DNA of 64,000 nucleotides from Haematobia irritans (GCF_050003625.1 NC_134398.1:57993641-58057640); one strand, 5' to 3'. Shown: positions 1 to 11,700, counted from the stretch's first letter. Made by a program: numbers and translations. The notes: generated from the sequence alone by a model not told the origin.

Positions 1-776
1 TAAAGCCACCATAAGGATAACATTATCCTTATAAGCACGTCATCACCAAACCGAAAATCACACTCAGTCACACTCATACATCACAATCTCAATTGCTATT
101 GCCATTGCCCAGATTGTAGGTGGTTGTGGGAAGAGGTGAATAGCTCGTATTATATGCGAATATGAGTTTGTAAACTTGAATGTAAGGATAATAAAGTTAT
201 ATGTGTGTGTTCACAAACGAATTCATACATATCCATGTATGTCGAAGTCAAACTACAAATAGTTTTGCCATCAGTATTTCACAGCATTATGTATGAGAGA
301 CGCGTAGCTTTCGGGTCATTAGATGCCATTGTTTTTTCAGTCATGCCAGTGGATTTTCGCCTCACCATTAACTTAATTTATACGGACACAATAGACAGAC
401 GTCGAACAGACACAAAGAATCAGAATAGTTTCCAGATGATATATTGCATCAGATCATACAGTGAGGAAAACACATATATTTTTTATTATTTTGTTGTTGT
501 TCATATTTGTGCAAAATTCCATGACAACTATTATGGCGATATGTAATGTTATAATGAAATAGTTCTCATAAAAAATTACAAATTTATTTATGAAATGTGA
601 AAAATCTTCTTGATTAAATTGTTGTGTTCTTAAAAAATGTAATTGCTTCATTGCATTATTTCTCATTTCTATGGGTAGTGGGATAAGTAATGTACATGCA
701 TGGATGATTAGGGCTATATCATAAAGCCCACAGAAATGTTATTTAAAATTATTTTAATTGCACGCAAAGAATGAAT
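1..776. other. AT-rich stretch, nothing recognised
   Basis: I see no gene, RNA or repeat family here. The longest frame (205-546, +, 113 codons) has no recognisable motif and overlaps an equally long open frame on the other strand, so I do not call it. Confidence 0.5.
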
Positions 777-918
777 TTGATCACCGCAACCATGTTTCAA
801 GAGCATAATATAATTTTTGAACGGTGAACATGGAACACTTTCCCGCCAACATTTTGTTTTCTAGGCAATCATATACATGGTATAATACATAATTTTCGAG
901 AACATAACATTGTTGCAA
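777..918. mobile_element. Decayed copy of the CACCCAGA MITE family
   Basis: The segment follows the order of the intact 250-bp MITEs at 12354 and 37681: a gatcacc...catgtttcaagagca arm, a central ttttctaggcaatcat part, then gagaacataacattgttg. The terminal CACCCAGAG and the second arm are missing or degraded, so this is an old truncated copy. Confidence 0.5.
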
Positions 919-920
919 CC

Positions 921-997
921 TGGGCTGTGGAGACGAGCCAATCTTGCTTGACTCCGACTCCAGCATTTTTCATCAGCCTCGACTCTGACTCCGGGTA
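921..997 (-). repeat. GGAGTC hexamer repeat with CTGTGGAG head
   Basis: It begins gggctgtggag and continues as degenerate gactccgactc hexamers. The same head and hexamer occur at 10071-10238. Repeats of this style (agggctgtggagtcggagtc) are widespread in invertebrate genomes; their origin is unclear. Confidence 0.6.
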
Positions 998-1570
998 ATA
1001 TAAAAAAATCGCATTTAAATAACACTCACGTGTAATTCTAAGGTGTATCCTCGGCCAAAAATGGACCAATATAAATTATGTTATTTATTTATTTGTTCCA
1101 AAGGCCTATAAATTTCACATTTGACGCCAATTGCATACTGACCTAAGCATTGTTGAGAAAGAAATTAGTTTTTATTTGATTTTTGGTCGACCTTTTGTTA
1201 GAATTATAAATTAATGTTTCTTCAAGCTCGAGGTCTTGTTTTTAAATATTTTATTTATTGTTCCAAATATTTCGCGATTTCGATTTTGAATTTGAATAAG
1301 TGTACATACTAATTACATTTAGTTATTAATTTAAAATGGTATTATAAAGTAATATAATTGTACAAAAATCGGACAGACATATCTTAATCTCATTTTACAA
1401 GTACCAGGCGAACAGAAAAAATTAAAACAATAACACAAACAATGACTTACATGTATAGTATCGACAAAAAAATACTTAAAGCTACTGTAGATTCACTACA
1501 CTCGTCAGCTGTCTGTATTGCACTGAGTTGTTTTTACTATTGTACGATGATCACTACCATGTATTTGTTG
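998..1570. other. AT-rich stretch, nothing recognised
   Basis: No coding signal or repeat family was recognised between the two hexamer repeats. Confidence 0.4.
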
Positions 1571-1714
1571 CAGGGATCCGGAGCGGAGCGTGGAGCGGAG
1601 CGGAGCAAGCCCTTTTTTTGCCGGAGCGGGAGCGGAGCGGGAGCGGCATTTCTAAAATCCGGAGCGGAGCGGGAGCGGAGCGGTTTCCAAATGAAAAACC
1701 GCTCCGCTCCGAAT
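1571..1714 (+). repeat. GGAGCG hexamer repeat with GGATCC head
   Basis: It starts cagggatccggagcgg, continues as GGAGCG/GGAGCGG hexamers broken by short T-rich or A-rich interruptions, and ends with the complementary ccgctccgctcc, so the 3' end can fold back on the array. A second copy lies inverted at 5618-5738. It is strongly G+C-rich against the local AT background. Open frames of 60-96 codons across it (many SGA/ERS residues) are products of the hexamer, not genes. Confidence 0.75.
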
Positions 1715-2041
1715 AAAATATTACTTGAATGAAATATGTAACTTTGAAATTACACTGTGTAGGTAATTTCAAATTTAGCTAGTACTTAGCGTAGTGTGAG
1801 TAAACGTTTAAAATGTACGATGTGTATTTTTGTACGTACGTACATTGGGGAAAACACAACGTGTTTTTTAGTAATTGTTTTCAAAAACGGCAAATGTCAA
1901 AATATATATCTAGTATGTGTTGTAAAAGTAACAACAGTACTTTCGATCAATATCATCCCGTATTACTACAAAGATGTTTGTAATGAACGTCAAATAAATG
2001 CAATTAAACGATCTTATTTATATTTAATTTTTTAGTTTTCT
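1715..2041. other. AT-rich stretch, nothing recognised
   Basis: No feature can be supported here. A 79-codon open frame at 1796-2035 shows no motif. Confidence 0.4.
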
Positions 2042-2676
2042 ACACTGAAAAAATATTGTCGTGAAGTCAAAGATTCCATGTCCTTAGAATAAGAATGCAG
2101 ATTTTGCTTAACATGGAAGACGCATTTCTCTAAAATAAAGTTTTTTTTCTTGTCCAAAAGGCAATAAACTTTTGAATGAAGTTGTAATGTCGTTATAATT
2201 AAGTGATTTTACTTAAAAATGTGTATCATAACATGAAAGATAAAATTTTTGAGGTAAGGTCAACGTGACTTTAATAATTAAGAAAAATTCTTTAAAATTA
2301 ATAAAATTGCCTTTAAATTTGTTTCCTTTTTGCATCTTGCCTACAAAGCAAAAAATCGTTAAAAATAAGACATGTTTTTCAACACTTTATTTTAAAGACG
2401 CTTTTTACTTGAAACATAGCATAATTTCTACTGGAAGTCGAGTCTTAATATAGAAAAAAATAACTCGTTAACTCGTTTTTAAAGGATTTTGATAACAACT
2501 GACGAAAAAATTTAAAAAAATGAAAAATTAACATTTGCTTCCTAGAAGCAAGTACATAACCCCCAAATTTAAAAGAGAATTACGTCTTTAAAGTATCCTT
2601 ACTTGTATTCTCCGCTTCTTTGGCTCGGAATTAATACCCAAACTGTTAAAGTAAAGACAAAATCTTTGGAACCGGG
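2042..2676. mobile_element. CACTGAAAAAA-end dispersed element, copy 1
   Basis: The left end reads cactgaaaaaatattgtcg. The body is a diverged inverted match to 38787-39412, where both ends read CACTGAAAAAAAT. Shared landmarks include the 'gaagacgcatttctctaaa' and 'ctggaagtcgagtctta' stretches. The right end is interrupted at a T-run by the 153-A' element that begins at about 2677. No coding capacity is visible. Confidence 0.6.
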
Positions 2677-4353
2677 CATGCTTTTTATACCCACCACCAT
2701 AGAATGGTTACGGGGGTATAATAAGTTTGTCATTCCGTTTGTAACACATCGAAATATCGATTTCCGACTATATAAAGTATATATATTCTTGATCAGGGAG
2801 AAATTCTAAGACGATATAACGATGTCCGTCTGTCCGTCTGTCTGTCTGTTGTAATCACGCTACAGTCTTCAATAATGAAGCAATCGTGCTGAAATTTTGC
2901 ACAAACTCGTCTTTTGTATGCAGGCAGGTCAAGTTCGAAGATGGGCTATATCGGTCCCGGTTTTGATATAGTCCCCATATAAACCGACCTCCCGATTTGG
3001 GGTCTTGGGCTTATAGAAATCGTAGTATTTATCCAATTTGCCTGAAATTTGAAATCTAGAGGTATTTTATGACCATGAAGAGGTGTGCAGAAAATGGTGA
3101 GTATCGGTCCATGTTTTGGTATAGCCCCCATATAGACCGATCTCCCGATTTTACTTCTTGGGCTTATAGAAACCGCAGTTTTTATTCAATTTACCTGAAA
3201 TTGGAAATCTATAGGTATTGTAGGACCAAAAATACGTGTGCCAAAAATTGTGAGTATCGGTCCATATTTTGGTATAGCCCCCATATAGACCGATCTCCCG
3301 ATCTTACTTCTTCTGCTTATAGAAACCGCAGTTTTTATTCAATTTACCTGAAATTGGAAATCTAGAGGTATTGTAGGACCACAAATACGTGTGCCGAAAA
3401 TGGTGAGTATCGATCCATAGTTTGGTATAGCCCCCATATAGACCGATTTCCCGATTTTACTTCTTGGACTGCTAGAATCCGATTTTTTTATCCAATTTGT
3501 CTGAAATTTGAAATCTAGAGGTATTTTATGACCATGAAGAGGTGTGCCACAAATGGTGAGTATCGGTCCATGTTTTGGTATGGCCCCCATATAGACCGAT
3601 CTCCCGATTTTACTTTTTGGGCTTATAGAAACCGTAGTTTTTATTCAATTTACCTGAAATTGGAAATCTAGAGGTATTGTAGGACCACAAATACATGTGC
3701 CAAAAATTGTGAGTATCGGTCCATATTTTGGTATAGCCCCCATATAGACCGATCTCCCGATTTTACTTCTTGGGCTTCTAGAATCCGAAGTTTTTATCCT
3801 ATTTGCCTGAAATTGGAAATCTAGAGGTATTTTCGTGTTTTAGTATAGCCCCCATAAGAACGATTTCCCGATTCTAGAAACCGTAGTTTTTATCTGATTT
3901 GCCTGAAATTGTAAATATTCTGGTATTTTAGGCTCACAAAAACGTGTATCGGATTAAGTTTTTATCGGTCCATTTGGCAATGCCTCCATATAGACCGACT
4001 TCACTTTTTGAGGGTGTAGAAGGCGCACTGATCATGAAAATTGCTTGAAATTCAATGTAAAACTTCCAGATTTTTCTTCTACAGATTTAAGATTTCAAAT
4101 CAAGACGTTATTTTATAATTTGCACACTTACAAGAGATGTTAATGATTCCTCTAAAACTCAAACAAAAATGGTTCTTATAAATCCAGAATCTGATATAGT
4201 CTTCATAGGTGAAATCTTTAAATTTATCTTCGGGAAGTGTCCTCAAGTCCTCTAGCCCTCCTGATATTTCAAAGGAGACCCTAATATTTGGTTCATGGTG
4301 GTGGGTATTTAAGATTCGGCCCGGCCGAACTTAGTGCTGTATATACTTGTTTT
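2677..4353 (+). mobile_element. 153-A' element with six-unit 153-bp array
   Basis: The element opens with tttatacccaccaccatag, has a conserved lead-in (gtttgtaacacatcgaaat, tataaagtatatatattc) and a (GTCY)n tract at about 2823-2850. Array landmarks (the g of tatag(c/t)ccc) fall at 2971, 3124, 3277, 3430, 3583 and 3736, that is five consecutive intervals of exactly 153 bp. The 3' end carries the hairpin ttcggcccggccgaa and finishes tatatacttgtttt. No transposase is encoded. Its ends and (GTCY)n tract match the mini-me/DINE-type repeats of Diptera; the Helentron assignment is inference. Confidence 0.75.
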
Positions 4354-4849
4354 CATTCACATTTGCTTTACTATTGTACTATATCCTAGCATTCCCTTAT
4401 TTCTGATATTAGTTCTCGAAAATTTAATTAAAATTATGGATAGTTTCAATTTTGGTTGAAAAATGTGCGCATATACATTTATTATACAATAAAGGGGAAA
4501 AAAGCGAAATTAGGTAACACTAGATCTGAGTAAGAATATTCGTAGGTATACCACGGACTGATGTCGATGGAGGTTGTTGCAAACATAAACATACACACAC
4601 ACATTACAAATATAACAAAACCTCTTCTCTACGTCTGTTGCAAAACAAAAAAAACTTTCGGAGAGTAGTTCCTTCTACTCTGTGTATAGACTTTCAATTC
4701 CAATCAGCGTTGCCGTTTTGGTCCGATCGGACCAAAATTGGTCCAAAAGATTTCTAATTTTTAAATTTGGTCCGATGGTCAGACCAAACAGAATTTGGTC
4801 CATTTTGGTCCATTTTCATAAATTTGGTTTCTATCACATATTAAATAGT
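4354..4849. repeat. Unassigned stretch with a TTGGTCC cluster
   Basis: Most of this is AT-rich and unassigned. At about 4715-4815 the heptamer TTGGTCC or its complement occurs repeatedly, including the palindrome ttggtccgatcggacc. I do not recognise the repeat. Confidence 0.4.
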
Positions 4850-5149
4850 AGATGGTGCACCGCAAAGAATATTGTCGGGAGGCCAAATATTTCACATGCT
4901 TAAAATACGAATACGAATTTTGCTTAGAATAGAAGACGTATTTCTCTGAAAAAAAGTTTTTCCTTGTCTAAAAGTCTCTAAACTTTTCAATGACGTCTGT
5001 TTGTCCTTATAGCTAAGTGATTCGACATAAAAATGTGTATCCTAACATGAATGCAAATTTCGTTTTAATGAAGTCAAAATGGATTTAATATTTCTGAAAA
5101 AATCTTCAAAATTAATAAAATATTTCAACACATTGTTTTAAAGTCATTA
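4850..5149. mobile_element. CACTGAAAAAA element fragment
   Basis: The order atattgtcg, ttttgcttagaatagaagacg, ttgtctaaaag, aagtgattcgac matches 2050-2260 and the inverse of 39180-39410. The 153-C element at about 5150 cuts it off on the right. Confidence 0.55.
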
Positions 5150-5617
5150 TACCCTAAACCACATAGTGGTTAGGGTATAATAAGTTTGATCTGCCAAAAA
5201 ATGTGCCTACAAGAAATATTGATTTTAGACCCCATAAAATATATACCGATCGACTCAGAATCACCTCCTGAGTCGATCTAGCGCTTAGCGTCCGTCCGTC
5301 CATCCGTCCGTCTGTCCATGTATTTGTTGTTCACAGGATTTCGGTCGCAATTATTAACCGATTTTGATGAAATTTGGTACAGGGAGTTTTTTGGGCACAA
5401 GGACGAACGTTATTGAATTTGGAAGAAATCGGATCAAATTTAGATATGGCTCCCATATATATGTATTGCCCGATTTCGACAAATGGTGTCACGTTGCACT
5501 TTTTTTACTAACCGATCGTCGTCAAATTTAGCACAAAATAATCTTCTGTACCACCCTTTAAGTCTGAAAATTTCATCGAAATCGGTTCAGATTTAGCTAT
5601 AGCTCCCATATATGTAC
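5150..5617 (+). mobile_element. 153-C element, 5' portion
   Basis: It begins tataccctaaaccacatagt, a palindromic terminus answered by ggttagggtataataag. It then has a (GTCY)n tract near 5288-5320 and two array landmarks at 5449 and 5602 (153 bp apart). The inverted GGAGCG repeat at 5618 interrupts it. A longer copy lies on the opposite strand at 52100-53034. Confidence 0.65.
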
Positions 5618-5738
5618 CGCCCGAGCGGAGTGTGGAGCGGAGCGGAGCGATTTTTTTTTTCTCGGAGCGGAGCGGTTTTTTTTTGCTCCGGAGCGGGAGC
5701 GGAGCGGAGCGAAAAAAATGGACCGCTCCGGATCCCTG
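5618..5738 (-). repeat. GGAGCG hexamer repeat, second copy
   Basis: This is the inverted counterpart of 1571-1714: GGAGCG hexamers with poly-T interruptions, ending ctccggatccctg on the plus strand. It sits inside the 153-C array, exactly after a landmark tatagctcccatatat motif. Confidence 0.75.
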
Positions 5739-5741
5739 ATT

Positions 5742-6011
5742 TGTTGTTTCCTTTTCCGAAGCAAATGTCTGTAACAGTGAGCGATGTTTTCTGTATCAAC
5801 TTTGAAGTTCATTCGTTTGCTTTCAGGTACATTGTTTATATGAAGGGTTTCTAATGTAAACCTTTTGTTGTAATTATTCTCTCTTTCTAATATTCTTACG
5901 TCGTCAAAGTTTGGGTTATGATGGTTTCTCGCACAGTGGTCCGCTAGTGCAGTTTTGGTGGTAGTCGAGTTGGTGCGTAATTTATTATCCGATTTATGTC
6001 CAGAAATTCTA
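5742..6011 (-). pseudogene. Penelope-like element relic, C-terminal endonuclease part
   Basis: The minus strand encodes about 90 open codons whose order of motifs is that of the C-terminal half of the GIY-YIG endonuclease of Penelope-like retroelements: a K-TALADHC segment, an H-NPNFDDVRILERE segment, an RFTLETLHI segment and an MNFK-DTENI segment. In Penelope elements this domain nicks target DNA; reverse transcriptase lies upstream and is absent here. The GIY-YIG motif itself is also missing, cut off where the 153-A element begins (6013). The frame runs on by chance into the repeats on both sides, giving a 494-codon open frame (5597-7081) that is not a gene. The family call rests on recall of the motif pattern. 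Confidence 0.65.
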
Positions 6012-6012
6012 G

Positions 6013-7845
6013 TTATACCCTCCATCATAGGATGGGGGTATATTAACTTTGTCATTCCGTTTGTAACACATCGAAATATTGCTCCAAGACCCCATAAAGT
6101 ATATATATTCTGGGTCGTGGTGAAATTCTGAGTCGATCTAAGCATGTCCGTCCGTCCGTCCGTCCGTCCGTCCCTCCGTCCGTCTGTTGAAATCACGCTA
6201 ACTTCCGAACGGAACAAGCTATCGACTTGAAACTTGGCACAAGTAGTTGTTATCGATGTAGGTCGGATGGTATTGAAAATGGGCCATATCGGTCCACTTT
6301 TACGTATAGCCCCCATATAAACCGATCCCCAGATTTGGCTTGCGGAGCCTAAAACAGAAGCAAATTTCATCCGATCCGGCTGAAATTTGGTACATGGTGT
6401 TGGTATATGGTCTCTAACAACCATGCAAAAATTGGTCCACATCGGTCCATAATTATATATAGCCATCATATAAACCGATCCCCAGATTTGGCTTGCGGAG
6501 CCTAAAAGAGAAGCAAATTTCATCCGATCCGGCTGAAATTTGGTACATGGTGTTGGTATATGGTCTCTAACAACCATGCACAAATTGGTCCACATGGGTC
6601 CATAATTATATATAGCCCCCATATAAACCGATCCCCAGATTTGGCTTGCGGAGCCTAAAACAGAAGCAAATTTCATCCGATCCGGCTGAAATTTGGTACA
6701 TGGTATTGGTATATGGTCTCTAACAACCATGCAAACATTGGTCCACATCGGTTCATAATTATATATAGCCCCCATATAAACCGATCCCCAGATTTGGCTT
6801 GCGAAGTCTCCAAGAGAAGCACATTTTATCCAAGCCGGTTGTAATTTGGAACATGGTGTTAGTATATGATCTTTAACAACCGTGCCAGAATTGGTCCACA
6901 TCGGTTCATAATTATATATAGCCCCCATATAAACCGATCCCCAGATTTGGCTTGCGAAGTCTCCAAGAGAAGCAAATTTCATCCAAGCCGGTTGTAATTT
7001 GGAACATGGTGTTAGTATATGATCTTTAACAACCGTGCCAGAATTGGTCCATATCGGTCCATAATTATATATAGCCCCCATATAAACCGATCCCCAGATT
7101 TGGGTTCCGGAGCCTCAAAGAGAAGCAAATTTCAACCGATCCGGCTGAAATTTGGTACATGGTGTTGGTATATGGTCTCTAATAACCATGCAAAAATTGG
7201 TCCACATCGGTCCATAATTATATATAGCCCCAATATAAACCGATCCCCAGATTTGGCTTGCGGAGCCTAAAAGAGAAGCAAATTTCATCCGATCCGGCTG
7301 AAATTTGGTACTGGTGTTGGGATATGGTCTCTAACAATCATGCAAAAATTGGTCCACATCGGTCCATAATTATATATAACCCCCATATAAACCGATCCCC
7401 AGATTTGGCTTGCGGAGCCTAAAAGAGAAGCAAATTTCATCCGATCCGGCTGAAATTTGGTACATGATGTTGGTATAGGGTCTCTAACAACCATGCACAT
7501 CGGTTCATAATTATATATAGCCCCCATATAAACCGATCCCCAGATCGCTTGCGAAGTCTCCAAGAGAAGCAAATTTCATCCAAGCCGGTTGTAATTTGGA
7601 ACATGGTGTTAGTATATGATCTTTAACAACCGTGCCAGAATTGGTCCATATTGGTCCATAATTATATATAGCCCCCATATAAAACATTCTCCAGATTTGA
7701 CCTCCGGAGCCTCTTGGAGGAGCAAAATTCATCCGATCCGGTTCAAATTAGGAACGTGGTGTTAGTATATGGTCGCTAACAACCATACCAAAATTGGTCC
7801 AATCACACAAAAATTGGTCCATATCGGTTCATAATTTGCCACTAG
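6013..7845 (+). mobile_element. 153-A element with ten-unit array
   Basis: It starts ttataccctccatcatagg and has a long (GTCC)n tract at about 6146-6185. Landmarks follow at 6309, 6462, 6615, 6768, 6921, 7074 and 7227 (six exact 153-bp steps), then 7379, 7520 and 7671 where small deletions appear. Because 153 is 51 codons, the minus strand stays open across the array with a repeated MGAI-YNYGP...WGSVY peptide; I treat this as a by-product. It runs into the 29-bp satellite at about 7845. Confidence 0.75.
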
Positions 7846-8331
7846 ATCCAAAAAAAATCTACCAAAATTTTATTTCTATAGAAAAGTTTGTCAAAATTTT
7901 ATTTCTAGAGAAAATTTTGTTAAAATTTTATTCGGTTCATAATAAAATGTTCATTATTGTCAAAATTGTATTTCTATAGAAAATTTTGTCAAAATTTTAT
8001 TTCTATAGAAAATTTTGTTCAAATTTTATTCGGTTCATAATCATGGTTGCCACTCGAGCCAAAAATAACCTACCAAGATTTTATTTCTATAGAAAATTTT
8101 GCAAAAATTTATTTCTATAGAAAATTTTGTTAAAATTTTATTTCTGGAGAAACTTTTGTCAAAATTTTCTTTCTATAGAAAATTTTGTCAAAAATTGTAT
8201 TTCTATAGAACATTTTGTGAAAATTTTATTTCTATAGAAAATTTTGTTAAAATTTTATTTCTGTAGAAAATTTTGTCAAAATTTTATGTCTACTTTGTCC
8301 AACTGAATTATATACGTATTGGATCGATCTT
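7846..8331 (+). repeat. 29-bp AT satellite around TTTCTATAGAAA
   Basis: It is made of tandem, imperfect 29-bp units, each a near-palindrome centred on TTTCTATAGAAA and joined by attttgtcaaaatttta. It is interrupted by the segment tcataatcatggttgccact. The same unit recurs at 10490-11700 and, in the other orientation, at 13895-13980, 14668-14720, 17437-17517 and 26540-26670. Confidence 0.75.
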
Positions 8332-9841
8332 TTTATACCCACCACCATAGGATGGGGGGTATATTAACTTTGTCATTCCGTTTGTAACACATCGAAATAT
8401 TGATCTAAGACCCAATAAAGTATATATATTCTGGGTCGTGGTGAAATTCTGAGTCGATCTGAGCATGTCCGTCCGTCCGTCCGTCCGTCCGTCTGTTGAA
8501 ATCACGCTAACTTCCGAACGAAACAAGCTATCGACTTGAAACTTGGCACAAGTAGTTGTTATTGATGTAGGTCGGATGGTATTGCAAATGGGCCATATCG
8601 GTCCACTTTTACGTATAGCCCCTATATAAACGGACCCCAAAATTTGGCTTGCGAGGCCTCTAAGAGAAGGAAATTTCATCCGATCCGTCTGAAATTTGGT
8701 ACATGGTGTTGGTATATGGTCCCGAACAACCATGCAAAAATTGGTCGACATCGGTCCATAATTATATATAGCCCCCATATACACCGATCTCCCGATTTGG
8801 CTTGCGAGGCCTCTAAGAGAAGCAAATTTCATCCGAGCCGGCTGAAATTTGGTACATGGTGTTAGTATATGGTCTTTAACAACCATGCAAAAATTGTTGC
8901 ACATCGGTCCATAATTATATATAGCCCACATATAAACCGATCCCCCGATTTGGCTTGCGAGGCCTCTAAGAGAAGCAAATTTCATCCGATCCGGCTGAAA
9001 TTTGGTACATGGTGTTAGTATATGGTCTCTAACAACCATGCAAAAATTGGTCCACATCGGTTCATAATTATATATAGCCCCCATATAAACCGATCACCAC
9101 ATTTGACCTCCGGAACCTCTTGGAAGACCAAATTTCATCTGATTCAGTTGAAATTTGGTACGTGGTGTTAATATATGGCCTCAAACTCCCATGCAAAAAT
9201 TGGTCGATATCGGTCCATAATTATATATAGGCCCCATATAAACCGATCCCAAGATTTTACCTCCAGAGCCCCTTGAAAGAGCAAAATTCTTCCCATTCGG
9301 TTGGAATTTGGTACATGATGTTAGTATATGGTATCCAACAACCATGCAGGAATTGGTTCCTATCAGTCCATAATTATATATAGCTCCCATATAAACCGAT
9401 CCCCAGATTTGACCTCCGGTGCCTTTTGGAGAAGCAAAATTCATCCGATCTGCTTGAAATTTGGTACATTGAGCTAGTATATGGTCGTTAGCAACCATGC
9501 CTAACTAGGTCCATATCGGTCTATAGTTATATATGGCCCTCAGATAAATCGGTCCCCAATCACACAAAAATTGGTCCATATCAAGTTCATAATTGTATAT
9601 AGCCCCCATATAAGCGACCCCCATATTTCAATTCTGGCTCTCTACGTACAAAAAGTCCATATCGATTCGTAATTATTTATAGACAACTATACATAACTTT
9701 TTTGTCTAATATATACCATGTATGGACTAAATCACAATTTAGAAAACGATGTTAAGAAGTTTTAAGAAGTTTCTACGCAATCCATGGTGGTGGGTTCATA
9801 AGATTCGGCCTGGCCGAACTTGCGGCCGTATATACTTGTTT
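8332..9841 (+). mobile_element. 153-A element, near complete
   Basis: Both ends are present: tttatacccaccaccatagg at 8332 and ggccgtatatacttgtt at about 9840, with the hairpin ttcggcctggccgaa just inside. Array landmarks at 8618, 8771, 8924, 9077, 9230 and 9383 are all exactly 153 bp apart, with a 152-bp step to 9535. The (GTCC)n tract is at about 8466-8490. The 258-codon minus-strand open frame here is the in-register array, not a gene. Confidence 0.8.
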
Positions 9842-10036
9842 GATTTAATATATACCACGTATGGACTTACATACAATTTAGAAGATGGTGTTAGGAGGTT
9901 TTAAAATACCTTGCCATCGGCAAGCGTTACCGCAACTTAAGTAATTCGATTGTGGATGGCAGTGTTTAGATGAAGTTTCTACGCAATCCATGATGGAGGG
10001 TACATAAGCTTCGGCCTGGCCGAACTTACGGCTTGT
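9842..10036 (+). mobile_element. 153-A 3'-end fragment
   Basis: This is a second copy of the terminal 190 bp of 153-A (atataccacgtatggactta to ggccgaacttacggc) directly behind the first. It suggests that the 8332-9841 copy landed in an older relative. Confidence 0.65.
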
Positions 10037-10070
10037 TTTTAATTTGTTTTTGGATGTTCCTACCAGGGCT

Positions 10071-10238
10071 GTGGAGCCGGAGTAGGAGTCTTAGGTTAGG
10101 TTAGGTGGCAGCCCGATGTATCAGGCTCACTTAGACTATTCAGTCCATTGTGATACCACATTGGTGAACGGAGTCTTGCTCCGGAGTCGGAGTCGGAGTC
10201 GTAAAAATTTTGCTCGACTCCGACTCCGGCTAAATCAA
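10071..10238 (+). repeat. GGAGTC hexamer repeat split by a SINE tail
   Basis: The repeat begins cagggctgtggagccgg, is broken at 10091-10169 by a minus-strand SINE/LINE tail, then resumes with ggagtcggagtcggagtc and ends with complementary gactccgactccgg. Confidence 0.7.
10091..10169 (-). mobile_element. 5'-truncated SINE tail with 7-bp flanking repeat
   Basis: This is the terminal 79 bp of the tRNA-derived SINE described at 62111, in minus orientation, starting ttaggttaggttagg. It is flanked by GGAGTCT at 10085-10091 and 10170-10176. That would be a target duplication, but the target is itself a GGAGTC repeat, so chance is possible. Confidence 0.7.
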
Positions 10239-10489
10239 ATTTTTTGAAACACTTCACATTTTTGTAACTAAGCAAGTTTTTACGCAAATTAGTTTCCATT
10301 GCGTTATTCATTCGATCAATGTGCAGCATGATTGTAAATGAAAATCAACTCCCAATTACGGCTATCTTTTTATGTTTCCTAGAATTTTAGACTAGCAGAT
10401 GGGCTGTATCGATCCATATTAATGCCCATATCAATTTATTTGAAATATTTCGAACAATCGAAATTATTTTTTTTATTTTATTTTAAGGC
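10239..10489. other. Unassigned AT-rich stretch
   Basis: There is no feature except a short tatcgatccatattaatgccc piece near 10408 that resembles a decayed 153-type landmark. Confidence 0.35.
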
Positions 10490-11700
10490 CATATACATAT
10501 GGGGAATATTGACAGAAAATTTTTTCAAAGTTGTTTTTTATAGATTTTATTTTTTATAAAAAATTTTATTTCTATAAAAAATTTATTCAAAATTTTATTA
10601 CTATAGAAATATTTTTTTCTATAGAAAACTTAGTCAAAATTTTATTTCTATAGAAAATTGAGTCAACATTTTGTGTTTATAGAATATTTTGTCTGTTACA
10701 CAATCATTTTTTCAAAATTTTATTTCTATTGATAATTTTTATAAAACTTTAAGTCAAAATATTTTGCAAAATTTTATTTCTATAGAAAATTTTGCAAAAT
10801 TTTGTCTGTTACACAATCATTTTTTCAAAATTTTATTTCTATTGATAATTTTTATAAAACTTTAAGTCAAAATTTTATTTCTATAGACAATTTTGCCAAA
10901 ATTTTATAGTAATAGATTTTTGTATTAGAAAATTTGGTCAAAATTTTATTTCTATAGAAAATTTTGCCAAAATTTTATAGTAATCGATTTTTGTATTAGT
11001 AAGTTTGGTCAAAATTTTATTTCTATAGAAAATTTTGCCAAAATTTTATAGTAATAGATTTTTTTATTAGTAAATTTGGTCAAAATTTTATTTCCATTTT
11101 GTCAAAATTTTATTTCTATAGAAAATTTAGTCAAAATTTTGTTTCTGTAGAATATTTTGCAGAATTTTATTTACTACAAAAAAATTTTTCTAAAACTGTA
11201 TTTGTATTGATAATTTTTCCAAAATTTTATTTCTATAGCAAATTTTCTCAAAACTTTTTTTCTTACTGATGCTCACTGATACTGCTATAAAAAATGTATT
11301 CAACATTTTATTACTATAGAAATATTTTTTTCTCAAAATTTTATTTCTATAGAAAATTTAGTCCAAATTTTGTTTCTATAGAATATTTTGCAAAATTTTA
11401 TTTCTATAAAGATTTTGCAAAATTTTGTTTGCTACACAATTTTTTTTAAATTGTATTTCTATTGATAATTTTTTCAAACTTTTATTTCTATAAAAAATTT
11501 TGCCAAATTTTATTTCTATAAAAATTTGATTCAAAATTTTATTTCTATATATTTGGTCAAAATTTGATTTCTATAGAAAATTTTGCCAAAATTTTATTTC
11601 TATAGAAAATTTAGTCAAAATTTTGTTTCTGTAGAAAATTTTGCAAAATTTTATTTCTATATAAAATTCTGCAAAATTTTATTTACTAGACACACATTTT
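10490..11700 (+). repeat. Large 29-bp AT satellite array
   Basis: About 1.2 kb of degenerate units built on TTTCTATAGAAA with attttgtcaaaa linkers. A larger duplicated block, marked by ctgttacacaatcattttttc, occurs at about 10693 and 10808. This shows secondary amplification of a multi-unit segment. Confidence 0.75.

Noticed and set aside
2971..3848. Regularly spaced repeats as a CRISPR-like array
   Set aside because: Units are contiguous 153-bp tandem repeats without unique spacers, in a eukaryotic transposon context.
5597..7081. 494-codon minus-strand open frame as a repetitive protein gene
   Set aside because: It fuses a GGAGCG repeat, a Penelope relic, the (GTCC)n tract and in-register 153-bp units; no promoter, and the parts have separate origins.
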